A stretch of DNA of 64,000 nucleotides, from positions 372,001-436,000 of the forward strand of contig OX621167.1 of the NCBI GenBank assembly GCA_951640195.1, given 5' to 3'. Positions 30,893 through 40,993 of the stretch are shown one piece after another. The notes beneath the pieces are model-generated. The model was not told where the DNA came from. It saw nothing but the letters and a program-made list of their open reading frames with translations, and made no database searches. The position numbers and the translations under genes are program-made. The DNA is from Porpolomopsis calyptriformis. Lineage: Eukaryota > Basidiomycota > Agaricomycetes > Agaricales > Hygrophoraceae. The stretch's first letter is position 1. Every line of letters starts with the position of its first letter.

Positions 30893-33800
30893 ACAGTCCA
30901 GACAATAGCTCGTGCGTTGCGGACTCCTTTTCTATGTGTACCACTACCCCTATGCAATCTATTTCCCAAATTCTTGGTGCACTTGATTCGAGCGAAGAAG
31001 CTTTAACCATACCCCTTTGGTTGGAAACCACAGACACTGGTAGACGAATTGCCGCCAGTGCATTGATAGACTCTGGCGCCTCTGGATGCTTTATAAACTG
31101 GAATTTTGTGCAGGAGCGTGATATCCCTTTTTATCGATTGGAAGGACCAATCCCCGTGCGGAACGCAGATGGGACAGACAACCGAGGAGGTCCCATCGAA
31201 TATGCTGTAGACCTGTGGATGGAGACGCCGGATTTTCCTAGGGAACGAACCCATTTGGAAGTGACAAATTTAGGAGATATGATACAGGTTATCCTCGGCT
31301 ACCCGTGGCTCAAACGTAACGATCCCCTGGTTGACTGGAAGGCTGGAACACTGACTTCACGTCAGACTGTGGCCCCAACCAAGACTTCTCAGGCTGGAGT
31401 GATAGTGTCACAAGTAGGCTCTACATTGAATGGCGACTCCTATGCCAAGATTATCAGATTGGTCTCACTGGGAGACCATGCAAGACCCACTACTGTGGAG
31501 GAAGATATGAAGAAGTATGTGCCGAAGAAATACTGGAGGCATTGGAAGGTGTTTATGAAGACCACCTTCGATGAACTTCCCCCACGACGACCAGAATTTG
31601 ACCATGCGATCGATCTCGAACCTACCTTTAGACCCAAGATCGGAAAGGTGTACAAACTCACTGAGTACGAACAGGGAAAGCTGAATGAATTCCTGGAGGA
31701 ACAACTTGCAAGTGGACGAATACGACGATCAAACTCCAAACAAGCTGCCTCCTTCTTCTTTGCTGCCAAAGGTGAAGAAGTTAATGCCCAAGGACAAGAT
31801 GCTGGACTACGTCCAATCCAAGACTATCGCTATCTGAATGCTCACACAATCCCAGACGCCTATCCCTTACCTCTCATCTCTGAGATTATTCAACAGACCA
31901 AGTTATCAGAAGCGGAACTGTTCACAGTCATGGATATCCGATGGGGCTTTAACAATATTCGTATCAAAGAAGGAGACGAATGGAAAGGAGCCTTCAACAC
32001 TCGACGAGGGCTGTTCGAGCCCACCGTTATGTTCTTTGGAATGCGAAACTCACCTGCCTCCTTCCAACGAATGATCGACGTTCTCTTCAAAGAGGTTATC
32101 GATTCCAAGCAGGTCCATATCTATATTGACGATATCCTGATCATGGGAAAGGACCTCACTGAACTCACCTATTGGACGGAACGAACTCTAGAGATCATGG
32201 AGAAGAACCAACTGTCCTGCAAACCCGTCAAGTGCCAGTTTGAGAAAAAGGAAGTGATTTATCTAGGGATGATGATCTCAAAAGGCCACATTGCTATTAA
32301 CCCCAAGAAGGTTGAGGCGATCAGAACCTGGCCTATCCCCCAGAAGAAACGAGATCTCCAATCCTTCCTTGGCACTGCCAACTTTTGGCGGAGGTTTATC
32401 AAGGATTACTCCCTGATTGCTCGTCCTCTTAATGAGCTCCTACGAAAGGATCAAGAATGGATTTGGACTCCTAGGCAACAACGTGCTTTTGATACCCTCA
32501 AGAATGCGCTTACCTCTGCTCCTGTTTTGAGGACCCCGAAGCCAGACCTTCCTTACCTTCTGGAGACGGATGCCTCTGGTGTTGCACTGGGTGCAGTCTT
32601 GACCCAGAAAGAGAATGACGAAGAAGATTGGCATCCCATTGGCTTCTACTCCAAGACCCTCCTCCCAGCTGAACGAAATTACCCCACCCATGACCAAGAG
32701 CTTTTGGCCATCATATCTGCCTTGAATGAATGGAGATACCTTCTACAAGGGACACGACAGCCTATTATGATCAAGACTGATAACCAGTCCCTCCAATATT
32801 TCATGACCAGTCATCAACTCTCTAGGCGCCAGGCTAGATGGTCTGAATTTTTAGCTCGCTTTTGGTTCAGGATCAGCTACCAGCCTAGAATCAAGAATAA
32901 GGCTGATGGACTCTCCAAGCGTCCAGATCATTACCCGGAGTCTTATGAGGAGGTGGAGGACAAGGTCCTTCTGCCAAAAGAACTTTTTGTCAATGCGCTT
33001 TTCATCAATGCGATTATCAGTTTATCGTCTCCCAACTTTTTATCCAAGCTTTGCTTTCATTCCCCCCTACCCCTCGAGATCATGGCCAAAATTGAAGATC
33101 CCTCTTCCGGATACACCCATGTAGATGGCATTGTGCGCGATACTGGAGATCGTATAGTTGTGCCAAAGGACGTATCTTTGCGCACAGAAATTATTCGATT
33201 GACCCACGACACACCCACTGGTGGCCATCCCGGTATTGAGAAGACGAAGGAACTGCTCCTCCGTAATTATACATGGGAAGGTGCCCCACAAGATATCACC
33301 AATTACGTGAAGTCCTGCCTTGCTTGTCAACAGACCAAGGTTTACCCACAGAAACCCACTGGACTTCTCCAACCGTTACCCCCTCCTACTAAACCGTGGC
33401 AACAGATCACTGCTGATCTAATCATGGAACTCCCCAATTCGAAAGGATTTGATGCTATTCTAGTTGTGGTGGACAGATTCACCAAACGGGCTCACTTCAT
33501 CCCAACAACCGGAAACCTATCTGCTAAAGGAACTGCTGCGCTGTTTCAAGAACATGTCTGGAAGCACCATGGATGGCCAGAGAAGATCATTACTGATCGA
33601 GGAACCCAATTCTCATCGAAGTTCGCTACGTCATTGAATGAACTCCTAGGAACCACTTCTGGGCTTTCTACCGCCTATCACCCCCAAACAGATGGACAAA
33701 CCGAACGAACCAATCAAGAGTTAGAGCAGTACGTACGGCTCTACACTAACTTCATGCAAGACGATTGGAAAGATTGGTTAGCTCCGGCGGAGTTCGCTTA

Positions 33801-34470
33801 TAACAACCGAGAACATTCCTCCACTCACCAATCCCCCTTCTGGCTTGAATATGGTCGACACCCTCACACCCCCTTATCAGTTCCAACCCAAACCTCAAAT
33901 CCCGATGCCAACAAGTTTTACGTGCAGCTTACTAGAGCTAGAGAGAACGCTGAAGAGTCTCTTCAAAAGACCGCTAACTCAATGAAGCTCTATGCCGATC
34001 GAAAACGTCAAAAGGAACCCACATTTTATGAAGGACAAAGGGTCTGGCTTGATGCCAAGAATTTGAAAACTGGCCGGCCCGCAAAGAAACTGGATGTCCG
34101 CCGGCTCGGACCTTTTATAATTCTAAAACAAGTATTGCCTGTGGCTTACCGACTAAAGCTACCGCTGTCATGGAGGATTCATCCCGTGTTTCACGTTTCG
34201 CTACTCAAGGCTCTAGAAGAGAATCTCGATCTCCACCCCCCAATCGGAGAAGATGACAATCTCCGACCACCTCCAGATGTGATCGAAGGAGAGCCCGAGT
34301 ATGAAGTGGAACGTATCTTAAATCACACCCCAGGAAAACGAAACCGACAATATCTAATCAAGTGGAAAGGCTACCCGATAGAGGCAGCCACCTGGGAACC
34401 ACGATGGAACCTCAAGCACGCAAAAGACGTCTTAATGAATTATGAAAAGTCTATTCAAGCGGCGATTTAA
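30883..34470 (+). CDS. Element 1 Pol: protease, RT, RNase H, integrase, chromodomain
   Basis: Expressed as an extension of Gag by the -1 shift; there is no early ATG. Counting from the TTG at 30889, the aspartic protease has ALIDSGASG near residue 59-66. RT follows, with FTVMDIRWGFNNIRI and the catalytic YIDD near 412. RNase H begins at LLETDASG near 557. Integrase has its HHCC zinc domain ending CLACQQTK near 810, then the catalytic residues in TADLI, ITDRGTQF (about 903) and QTERTNQELEQ. A C-terminal chromodomain starts EYEVERIL near 1136 and contains YLIKWKGYPIEAATWEP. The chromodomain is expected to direct integration to marked chromatin. No stop or frameshift breaks the ORF to TAA at 34468-34470. 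Confidence 0.95.
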   Translation, partial: GFLNSPDNSSCVADSFSMCTTTPMQSISQILGALDSSEEALTIPLWLETTDTGRRIAASALIDSGASGCFINWNFVQERDIPFYRLEGPIPVRNADGTDNRGGPIEYAVDLWMETPDFPRERTHLEVTNLGDMIQVILGYPWLKRNDPLVDWKAGTLTSRQTVAPTKTSQAGVIVSQVGSTLNGDSYAKIIRLVSLGDHARPTTVEEDMKKYVPKKYWRHWKVFMKTTFDELPPRRPEFDHAIDLEPTFRPKIGKVYKLTEYEQGKLNEFLEEQLASGRIRRSNSKQAASFFFAAKGEEVNAQGQDAGLRPIQDYRYLNAHTIPDAYPLPLISEIIQQTKLSEAELFTVMDIRWGFNNIRIKEGDEWKGAFNTRRGLFEPTVMFFGMRNSPASFQRMIDVLFKEVIDSKQVHIYIDDILIMGKDLTELTYWTERTLEIMEKNQLSCKPVKCQFEKKEVIYLGMMISKGHIAINPKKVEAIRTWPIPQKKRDLQSFLGTANFWRRFIKDYSLIARPLNELLRKDQEWIWTPRQQRAFDTLKNALTSAPVLRTPKPDLPYLLETDASGVALGAVLTQKENDEEDWHPIGFYSKTLLPAERNYPTHDQELLAIISALNEWRYLLQGTRQPIMIKTDNQSLQYFMTSHQLSRRQARWSEFLARFWFRISYQPRIKNKADGLSKRPDHYPESYEEVEDKVLLPKELFVNALFINAIISLSSPNFLSKLCFHSPLPLEIMAKIEDPSSGYTHVDGIVRDTGDRIVVPKDVSLRTEIIRLTHDTPTGGHPGIEKTKELLLRNYTWEGAPQDITNYVKSCLACQQTKVYPQKPTGLLQPLPPPTKPWQQITADLIMELPNSKGFDAILVVVDRFTKRAHFIPTTGNLSAKGTAALFQEHVWKHHGWPEKIITDRGTQFSSKFATSLNELLGTTSGLSTAYHPQTDGQTERTNQELEQYVRLYTNFMQDDWKDWLAPAEFAYNNREHSSTHQSPFWLEYGRHPHTPLSVPTQTSNPDANKFYVQLTRARENAEESLQKTANSMKLYADRKRQKEPTFYEGQRVWLDAKNLKTGRPAKKLDVRRLGPFIILKQVLPVAYRLKLPLSWRIHPVFHVSLLKALEENLDLHPPIGEDDNLRPPPDVIEGEPEYEVERILNHTPGKRNRQYLIKWKGYPIEAATWEPRWNLKHAKDVLMNYEKSIQAAI

Positions 34471-34584
34471 CTCTCTTTTACGAATACTACCGACATCACG
34501 ATCGTTGAATCTCCTTTTCTCCTTTTCAATCTCCGACAATTATAAGGACTTCCCCTTTCCAACAATCATCAAAAGAAGCACGAA

Positions 34585-35277
34585 ATGCCCCGTGAAGTTC
34601 GTTACGCCCGCAAGTCGACTGGGAGGCGTCCACCCCGAGGGAACCCCACCGCTTCTACCTCCAACCTCCCCCCCGATTCTTCTTCCTCCTCTTCCTCGTC
34701 CGACAGTGTCTTGGTTACCCGACGGTTCAAGAAGCCGAAGCGACGTACTGATACTATTGACAAGCCGGGACGAAACCGTAACTATCGAGGGCTCCCCTTT
34801 GCCAAGGTCGAGCACCTATCTGGGTGTCCCGAAACCTACGTCCCATTTATTTCTGGAGCACGTCGATGCGAACTTAACTACGACCGTCACTGGTACACGT
34901 TCGACAAGGACAGCGATTTTGACGACAAGAAGAATCAACTTGAAGATTGGCTGGAGGCGTACCAAGTTGGGCGCCAACTTTTGATGGTTATACCGGACCA
35001 GGACGAATCCGACGTCACCACCCCCACTATCCCCGAAGACCCCATCTCGCACCGCATCCATCGCGTCGCCGACCGACTCTATGCTGCCCGAAACGGGTAC
35101 CGCTCGATGATGGATGCCAAGTACGAAAGGATCCTTGACCTGGAGGAGAATGCTGTGATGTGTAGGGAGCTGGCTGAAACTTGGTTGCGACGTGCCCGGG
35201 AGTTGGATGGCCGTTACCACTGGTTTGACCCAGATGGACACCTGCTTCAACCCCCAGTTTATGATGGCGCGACCTAG
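34585..35277 (+). CDS. Element 1 ORF3, unknown function
   Basis: A 230-codon ATG ORF lies between pol and the 3' LTR, where gypsy elements often have nothing or, in some lineages, an env-like gene. The N-terminus is basic and Ser-rich (PREVRYARKSTGRRPP, then a run of nine Ser). The middle has YRGLPFAKVEHLSGCPETYV. The C-terminal half is a charged helix (YRSMMDAKYERILDLEENAV, then LAETWLRRARELDG). There is no signal peptide or membrane segment, so an envelope role is unlikely. A DNA- or RNA-binding protein with a coiled coil would fit the composition. Element 2 has an ORF of similar size in the same place, but I see no clear sequence similarity between them. Confidence 0.7.
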   Translation: MPREVRYARKSTGRRPPRGNPTASTSNLPPDSSSSSSSSDSVLVTRRFKKPKRRTDTIDKPGRNRNYRGLPFAKVEHLSGCPETYVPFISGARRCELNYDRHWYTFDKDSDFDDKKNQLEDWLEAYQVGRQLLMVIPDQDESDVTTPTIPEDPISHRIHRVADRLYAARNGYRSMMDAKYERILDLEENAVMCRELAETWLRRARELDGRYHWFDPDGHLLQPPVYDGAT

Positions 35278-35521
35278 GGACCGGATGCTGTTTCCGAACG
35301 AACAGTATTCCTTACGCCTCCCTTCTGGATGTGTGGTTAGAGAAGGTGATATCTACTGGAGAGTTGAGGAAAAGTATACCTAGTGGATAGTCTTTGATCC
35401 GACAACTATCCACTCATCCCTCCTCTTCATTGCTCACCCATCTCATCACCCCTCTACCCACCTCTACCATCCCTTTACACCTCCCCTTGACACCCTTCCT
35501 TCGCTTCGAAGGGTCTCCTCA

Positions 35522-35538
35522 AAATTCGGGACGAATTT
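35522..35538 (+). promoter_or_regulatory. Element 1 conserved hairpin before the 3' LTR
   Basis: AAATTCG-GGA-CGAATTT is a perfect 7-bp stem with a 3-nt loop, about 20 bp before the 3' LTR. The same sequence precedes the 3' LTR of Element 2. A weak purine-rich GGAGGTGAA, the likely plus-strand primer, follows. Confidence 0.6.
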
Positions 35539-35556
35539 CCTTTTTGTGGAGGTGAA

Positions 35557-35915
35557 TGTCAGAGATATATTTTTTCTTTTTCCTTTGCTCGTCTGTTCCT
35601 ATTTACATCAGACAGTTTACATCAATAGCCGCTTAGCCACCCAAGCTCCGCTTAGTAATAGAAGGTGACCAAGCCATATCTATATTTAGTCTACCATCAC
35701 TCTCCTTATCTACATGACTCATCCATAGTCGTTACGACTCACACGTAGTCAGTATGACTCATACTTAGCTAGTATATAAAGCTAGCAGTAGATAGACTTA
35801 GGATAAGTCTGTTTCTTTCGTTAACACCCCAATCAGTAGTCTTCCAACCCTTTAAAACCCTACACCCAGAGCCTGAAGTAAAACCTTGCGATCAACCCTA
35901 GACTGCCGTCTAACA
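35557..35915 (+). repeat. Element 1 3' LTR
   Basis: 359 bp, apparently identical to the 5' LTR on reading; followed by the target duplication CTTTA. Confidence 0.95.
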
Positions 35916-35920
35916 CTTTA

Positions 35921-36140
35921 AGCCAGGAACTGACAGTAGCATCAACTCATAAACTGTGGCAACAAGTCAATAAACTTACTATGACTTATATGCATAAAAC
36001 GGACTCACAACCTCCTGCCAACCCATCTAAGATAGGTTACCAGTAAGACAGAAGTGGGTGTGAAAGATACAACATACCTTGTTTCCACTTGACCCCAGTC
36101 ATCCCACTGGAGCTTGCAGCCTAGGTGGAAGTCTTGAAGC
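35921..36140. other. short flank between Element 1 and a solo LTR
   Basis: No gene or repeat recognised. Confidence 0.4.
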
Positions 36141-36145
36141 ATTTT

Positions 36146-36533
36146 TGTTAGGTGCGAAGCAGGACTCAGGTCTTCACTCTGGGAGGTCCAATGTGGGTCT
36201 TAGCCGATGCAAACAAGAAGTTGGCAAGTCCAAGTTGTGGTTCAACCTAGAGAAGTACAAGCAATTCCAAGCTGCCTATATTTACCCTAGCTGAGTCCGA
36301 AAATGTGATTATGTAATCAATCCATGGAACGATTGTGTAAGCAATGATTAAGTGTAAAAGATAAGATAAGAAAGATAAGAAGGAGTGACAAACGTCACAC
36401 TTGTGACCGTGACTCGACCGGTCGGGTAACGGTCACGTTGTGACAGCGTGACAATCGCAGCATCGAAAATGATAGTAAAGAGAACTGGCACACAGAAAGG
36501 AAATAATAACCAAAAAAGAGACTCATTGTAACA
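36146..36533 (-). mobile_element. solo LTR, antisense, TSD ATTTT
   Basis: A 388-bp segment begins TGTTAGGTGCG and ends CTCATTGTAACA, with ATTTT on both sides (36141-36145 and 36534-36538). It shares traits with the two solo LTRs at 38148 and 61819: a CCATGGA, GATAAGATAAG runs and GTGACCGTGAC blocks. It is probably a diverged member of that family, left by LTR-LTR recombination. Confidence 0.8.
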
Positions 36534-36538
36534 ATTTT

Positions 36539-37341
36539 GCTGTGAGTTCAGTAAACAACTGTGTTACCTTGAAGGTCATGGTGGGCATGTACCTTTCCTT
36601 CCTAAGTCCCCTTTATCATCTGAGAATAGATTACCACTGGATCCTTCATCGGATTATTGATTGCCTTCAATCTGTGTATCACCACAGTTGCTGCCTTGAC
36701 TATCACCACTCCCATGCACTAGCCCCCAAGATTCTAACAAATGAGTGGGAACTGCATATCAAAGGCCTGCAAATATATTAGTAGAATCCGACAAGTTATT
36801 GCAGCACTCATACCAATGTATATAACAGAATTAGTGCTTGATGTGCCCTCACAACCTTTGTAATGCTTGAGGTTGAATCCAGTCACAGAGGGAAGTGAGA
36901 CCACATGAAGTTTCCCTTTCTACTTGTTCAACAAGCACCACAGTGACTGAGTAGGATTTGGATAGGTTTCCCTCATGTATTAGAAGAGTTGCAGAAGGGA
37001 CTCAGATAGGAAGTTTTCTACTTTGGATGCTGACCAATTTGCATCCACCTGTAAGTCGCCTTAACTATATCTGGCGCATCCCATGTCTTCAAGGATTTGT
37101 TCATCATTTTGCAGCAGAATGGAACTGTCTTTGAATTTTTTTGTCTTTGCCTAGTAAGGGTGTTGTTAAATGTCTTGGCTAGCATAGAACATTTAATGAA
37201 CTCACATTTATCCCACAAAGAATTGCAATGATTTTGTTTACTTTAAAGAATGCTTGTGAGCATGAATGCTCTTTCCCTTTCAGCTGCAATTACATTATAA
37301 TGTAAGTCCTACATGTATCAAATAGCAATGAAATAACATAC
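36539..37341 (-). other. low-information flank, possibly decayed coding DNA
   Basis: Minus-strand pieces such as FNNTLTRQRQKNSKTVPFCC (within 37218-37018) look faintly coding and may be further exons of the Cys-rich ORF to the right. No frame can be followed throughout. Confidence 0.25.
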
Positions 37342-37617
37342 CATCATCTTGACCCTAGTTGGCTGGAAGCTGCAAGCAGCTTCCTCTCTAGCAACCTTGA
37401 GGTTACTTGATGTAATACTCTTGAATATCTTCAAGACCCTATCCCCCAACATTGGTTCTGTAGTATGGGTTGGATGTTGAGAGTGTTTAGATAGGCTGTG
37501 AAGACATTCACTGCAGAGAGCCCTTGTTCCAGGCTCGAATATTGCTGGAGCAAGATAGGCCTCACAGTCACAGGCTTGGCTATCCTGGGTTGTACCCTGA
37601 CAATACTGTGAGGCCAT
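37342..37617 (-). CDS. Cys-rich hypothetical exon
   Basis: ATG at 37617 opens a minus-strand reading MASQYCQGTTQDSQACDCEA that continues with CSECLHSLSKHSQHP, a C-x-C...C-x2-C-x-H arrangement that could bind zinc. It stays open to a GTATGT donor at 37341. An AG acceptor and a possible second exon follow near 37281. I do not recognise the family. It may be a host gene or a transposon-borne one, and its 3' part appears decayed. Confidence 0.35.
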
Positions 37618-37744
37618 GATGGTGGTTCTGGTCAAGAAACAGGTAGCCATCCTCCATTTCCCTATATATACTTTTTTTTTCTTTCTTTCTAATTTCACAT
37701 GCAAAGGTGGTCCAACTAGATCTATTCAATGATGGCGGTGAGTA

Positions 37745-38142
37745 TGTTTAGTCCCTGCACCCACAACCTTGCCCTCTCCATCCAGATCTCATCTGAAAGT
37801 GAAATACAAGTTGGTTTTCTTTTTCTTCCAATGCGAAGCTCTTCAAACTGTGGATAATAACCATCCTCCCACTCCTCTGGTAAGATCCCATATCCCACTG
37901 GAGTAATCTTTTGCTGAATAGTTCATCCCAATATCCCAAAGAAAACCATCTCTTCAAAACTGCTTCGGAAAGGACTCCGATTACATGGTACCTCCAGACC
38001 ATGGTGATGGACATTTGCTCATTAGTTGTATGTGATATTCTTCATCAAATCTTCAACCACTCCACTCTCACTCTTATTGGGATAGAGATTTTCCAAGGTG
38101 TTTTCATTTCCATAGTAGGTGGCAGTAGTTTCTGGACTCAAT
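37745..38142 (-). pseudogene. integrase-domain gene fossil, 3' part
   Basis: The minus strand reads GLSPETTATYYG next to the solo LTR at 38148. After frame changes it reads VGYGILPEEWEDGYYPQFEE followed by LRIGRKRKPTCISLSDEIWM and RARLWVQGLN. These match, from memory, the C-terminal region of the basidiomycete proteins that carry an integrase-type DDE core. The upstream part of the same gene lies at 61167-63060, beyond Element 4. Stops and frameshifts show decay. Confidence 0.6.
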
Positions 38143-38147
38143 CCTAT

Positions 38148-38626
38148 TGTTACGATTTCTTGTTTTTCAACCACTCATCCCCTGTCCGTGACTCCTGTGA
38201 CCTGTCACGCTCGATTCGTTGACCACCGTGACCGTGACGTGACACGTGACACTACCAACTGGACTTCCACCCACTTTCCTTTCAATTTCTCCTTTTCACT
38301 TATCTTATCTTATCTCCCTATCCAACCTTATCTTATCACTAATCCTCATAGATTGGAGACGTTTACGCTATTGGTTAATGAAGACATGCTCCACAGTTAC
38401 TCCGCAGTAGCTGCGCAAGGCTGCGCATTGCTGTGCATTAGTCAGCCGTTCCATGGAACGTCTCCGTAGCGATCACTATCACATTCCAGACTCAGATAGA
38501 TATAAGTAGAGTACGATACGCTTGTATCTTCCTTAGTCTTGAATTTCAACAACGTTTCCCCTAGTTTATGCACTACGCTCTTTGTTGTCCCCGGAAGCTA
38601 CCTGAGACCTCACCGCCGACATAACA
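38148..38626 (+). mobile_element. solo LTR, sense, imperfect TSD CCTAT/CCCAT
   Basis: A 479-bp segment begins TGTTACGATTTC and ends GCCGACATAACA, with a TATA-like GATATAAG before the 3' third. The flanks are CCTAT (38143-38147) and CCCAT (38627-38631), one transition apart. It matches the antisense solo LTR at 61819-62188 over long stretches, for instance GCATTAGTCAGCC(G/A)TTCCATGG. Confidence 0.8.
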
Positions 38627-38633
38627 CCCATAC

Positions 38634-39045
38634 TGTTATAAACTGGTTGCTGCTGAGACAGTTTTACTTCTGAGTGCTCTGTCCAAGACAATGATGATAG
38701 TCTCAAGTCCTAGTTATTGGGATGTCTAATGAGGAATCAGACTTAAGGTCTGAGTACAACTAACTAGGAGTTTATATACTAACTATGCTACTGTAGATGA
38801 GTCAGTGTTACAATGAGGAGTACATGCGGCAAGTAAAGGATAAGCATGATAGGAATGCAGAGCATGTGAAAGGATGAAACATAAGTAGTCAGAAATGAAA
38901 TGTATCCTACTTTAGGTAAATGAAAAAGGTAAGGCTATGGGGAATCCCCTAGCGTAATTGTGGGGAATCCCAAGTAAGATAAGATGAGTCTGACTAAAAT
39001 ACAATGACAAATATAGAGAAGGAATGAAAAATTATGTCTGTGATA
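38634..39045 (-). repeat. Element 4 3' LTR
   Basis: 412 bp from TGTTATAAAC to TCTGTGATA; the last base triplet is ATA where the intact copies have ACA, a C-to-T change. Confidence 0.9.
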
Positions 39046-39054
39046 TACACCTCA

Positions 39055-39797
39055 CCTTTTGGGAAATTTGACCTGAATTTCAAACTGGGGGGATGTTGGT
39101 TGTTTCATTCTCTGAGGCCTGAGTCTGGATTTCCTCAGTGGTGGGGGCCTCAATGGCCACTGAGAGGGAAGTGATAGGATTGACTTCCAAGGTTGGCTAG
39201 GTGGGGGAGGGAATAGCGGTAACACTGTCATCATCATCCAGGTATTCTAAATCAAGGTTGATAGGGTACTTGACTGATCTCCTGTATTTGATGAGGGTCT
39301 CTCTTGTCATGAGATCCTGTCATGTCAAGCCCTCAACAGCTCAACAATCTTCCAGCATTCAGGAAATGAGGGTGCAGGTAGTGGTATTCCCACAGTTGAT
39401 CCAGTTTCACTTTTTCTCTTGCTGGAGTATCCAGAGCTTGCATTTGAGCACATCATAACTGTCCTTCCAAAATATAATACATTTCTCCATCAACTTTAAC
39501 TCCGCCTTTGTTGCCATTAGCTCTGCTTACAACTTGTGATTCCATTATCCAAGACTTTCATTATTGATGTTCAAGCAGACAATAGTGACATTGGGATCTT
39601 TGGGGGGAGGAGTTGCTTCAGTACCAAAAAGATCGGTAGTAGTCATGCGACGTTGTCAGTGTAATTGCCTAGAGATGGGAATGGTAGTGGTGGAGGAGGG
39701 ACCAGGGGTAGGGGAACAGGTGCAAGGAGAAGGAATTCATCCTTAGCAATGGGTAGCAACTTGACAGTTAGGTTGGGTACAAGTGGTGGGCATCTTT
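39055..39797 (-). pseudogene. Element 4 ORF3 relic
   Basis: Minus-strand DNA aligns by eye with the ORF3 of Elements 2 and 3: the 3' end keeps the codons for EIQTQASE-like residues, and a spaced acidic stretch corresponds to the DLEYP motif. The start region ends at CAAAGATGCCCACCAC (ATG-Pro-Thr). Many stops break it. Confidence 0.7.
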
Positions 39798-40048
39798 GAG
39801 TAAATTGTACAGTGTATTACCGCCACTTTGCACACCAGATACAAAATTGCAATACAACAATTGTATTGCTTCTTTTTTTACAAATCCTAAGAGATAGATA
39901 GTTTCTTAGTACTCTTGTAATGCCAAAACATATTTTTGCCAATTTTTATAAGCAAGTAATATGTAGATATGGTAAAATTGAAATGCAAAGTCATCGTTAA
40001 CTCAAAATAGCCACTTTGCACAACTGTGGGAATGGCTAATCAATATGC

Positions 40049-40581
40049 TTGTCTGGCAATTCCTACCCACCTCATTGCTCACCACCCTCCTCCAGCTGCA
40101 AGCTCAACCCCTCTTGCACTTGCTTTGGCTTTCTCAGACACTTTGGTTTTGTGGGGAGGTCTTTGACTTGCACATTCTCTGCATGCAACCTCCCACACTC
40201 TGCTTTCCATGCTGCCAAGGCTCTATCATATTCGGCCTTCATCTTCTTCCATTCAGCATTGGTTGCTACCTTTGCCTCTCATTGGGCTTCTCTGCTGGCC
40301 ACTCTCTGGGCTTTTTCTGCTGTTTCAGCCTCCTTTCTCTGTGTCTGCTCTGCCAACTGCTGCTGATCAAGGAACCATCCTGCCTAGTGTTCCCCAACAT
40401 CTTCACAATTGGGGCTAAGCTGGCTCCTCCGAATCAGGTTTGCATACTGCTCAATATTCTGCTGGGTCTGTGGAAAACTGCTGTTAGCTGATTCTTTTAA
40501 GAACTCCACAACAGTGATTTCTTTGGTGGGGGTGAGCTTCTGATAAGGTACATGTGCATCCTGCACACTTTGCCCACTATT
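40049..40581 (-). pseudogene. decayed transposase, CENP-B-like helix-turn-helix part (3' piece)
   Basis: The minus strand reads QKLTPTKEITVVEFLKESAN then QTQQNIEQYANLIRRSQLSP, typical of the CENP-B/Tc5-type helix-turn-helix of pogo transposases. After a TAG it continues LDQQQLAEQTQRKEAETAEK and EWKKMKAEYDRALAAWKAEC, a charged helix. At least three stops interrupt it. The reading continues without a shift from the piece beyond Element 2 (47488-47670), which confirms the interruption. The hydrophobic plus-strand ORFs here are its shadows. Confidence 0.7.
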
Positions 40582-40981
40582 TGTCACGGTCGTAATTTTC
40601 CTTCTTTTTCTTTATCTTATCATATGCAAACCTATCTCTTATCTTGGGATTCCCCCCATCTGTTATCGGGATTCCCCATTACCTTCCCCAGGGATTCCCC
40701 TTTACTTTACCTATATGTGGACACACTTCATTTCCGCTATGTTTCAACCCCTTTATGATTCGTCATCGATCACGATGACTCATCCTTATCTCTACCACAT
40801 GTTATGTCGCACTGACTCACACAGATAAGTAGTCAGTATATAAAGAGTACTTCTGTACGTATCAGACCTTAAGTCTGATTCCTCGTTAGACTACTCATAA
40901 CAAGGACTTGGAACTATCCTCTACATCTCTTGGGACAGAACACCCGAAGTAAAACGCGTTCCGAACAACCGGTTTATAACA
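40582..40981 (+). repeat. Element 2 5' LTR with promoter
   Basis: Begins TGTCACGGTCG and ends GGTTTATAACA. It carries TGACTCA at 40776-40782 and 40813-40819, TATATAAA at 40837-40844, and the inverted repeat ATCAGAC-cttaa-GTCTGAT at about 40861-40879 near the expected transcript start. Confidence 0.9.
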
Positions 40982-40993
40982 AGAATCAGACTT
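40982..40993 (+). promoter_or_regulatory. Element 2 primer-binding site, self-priming type
   Basis: AGAATCAGACTT follows the LTR directly; its last 11 bases are the reverse complement of AAGTCTGATTC at 40871-40881 in the LTR. Confidence 0.72.

Larger units (their letters stand above)
28965..35915 (+). mobile_element. Element 1: intact Ty3/gypsy chromovirus with three ORFs
   Basis: A complete LTR retrotransposon of 6951 bp. The 5' LTR (28965-29323) and 3' LTR (35557-35915) are both 359 bp, begin TG and end CA, and appear identical on reading. The target duplication CTTTA flanks it (28960-28964 and 35916-35920). Gag, pol and a third ORF are all open, so the insertion is recent and may be active. 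Confidence 0.96.

Noticed and set aside
34585..35277. Post-pol ORF3 as an envelope gene
   Set aside because: Position alone would suggest it, but neither ORF3 has a signal pept­ide, membrane anchor or glycoprotein-like cysteine pattern.
37748..38014. Minus-strand ORF of 88 codons next to the solo LTR
   Set aside because: Another frame of the same strand gives the integrase-family C-terminus, so this ORF is a product of frameshift decay.
40045..40491. Plus-strand hydrophobic ORF of 148 codons that looks like a membrane protein
   Set aside because: It is the complement of the Glu/Lys/Gln-rich decayed transposase on the minus strand; the hydrophobicity is a reverse-strand effect.
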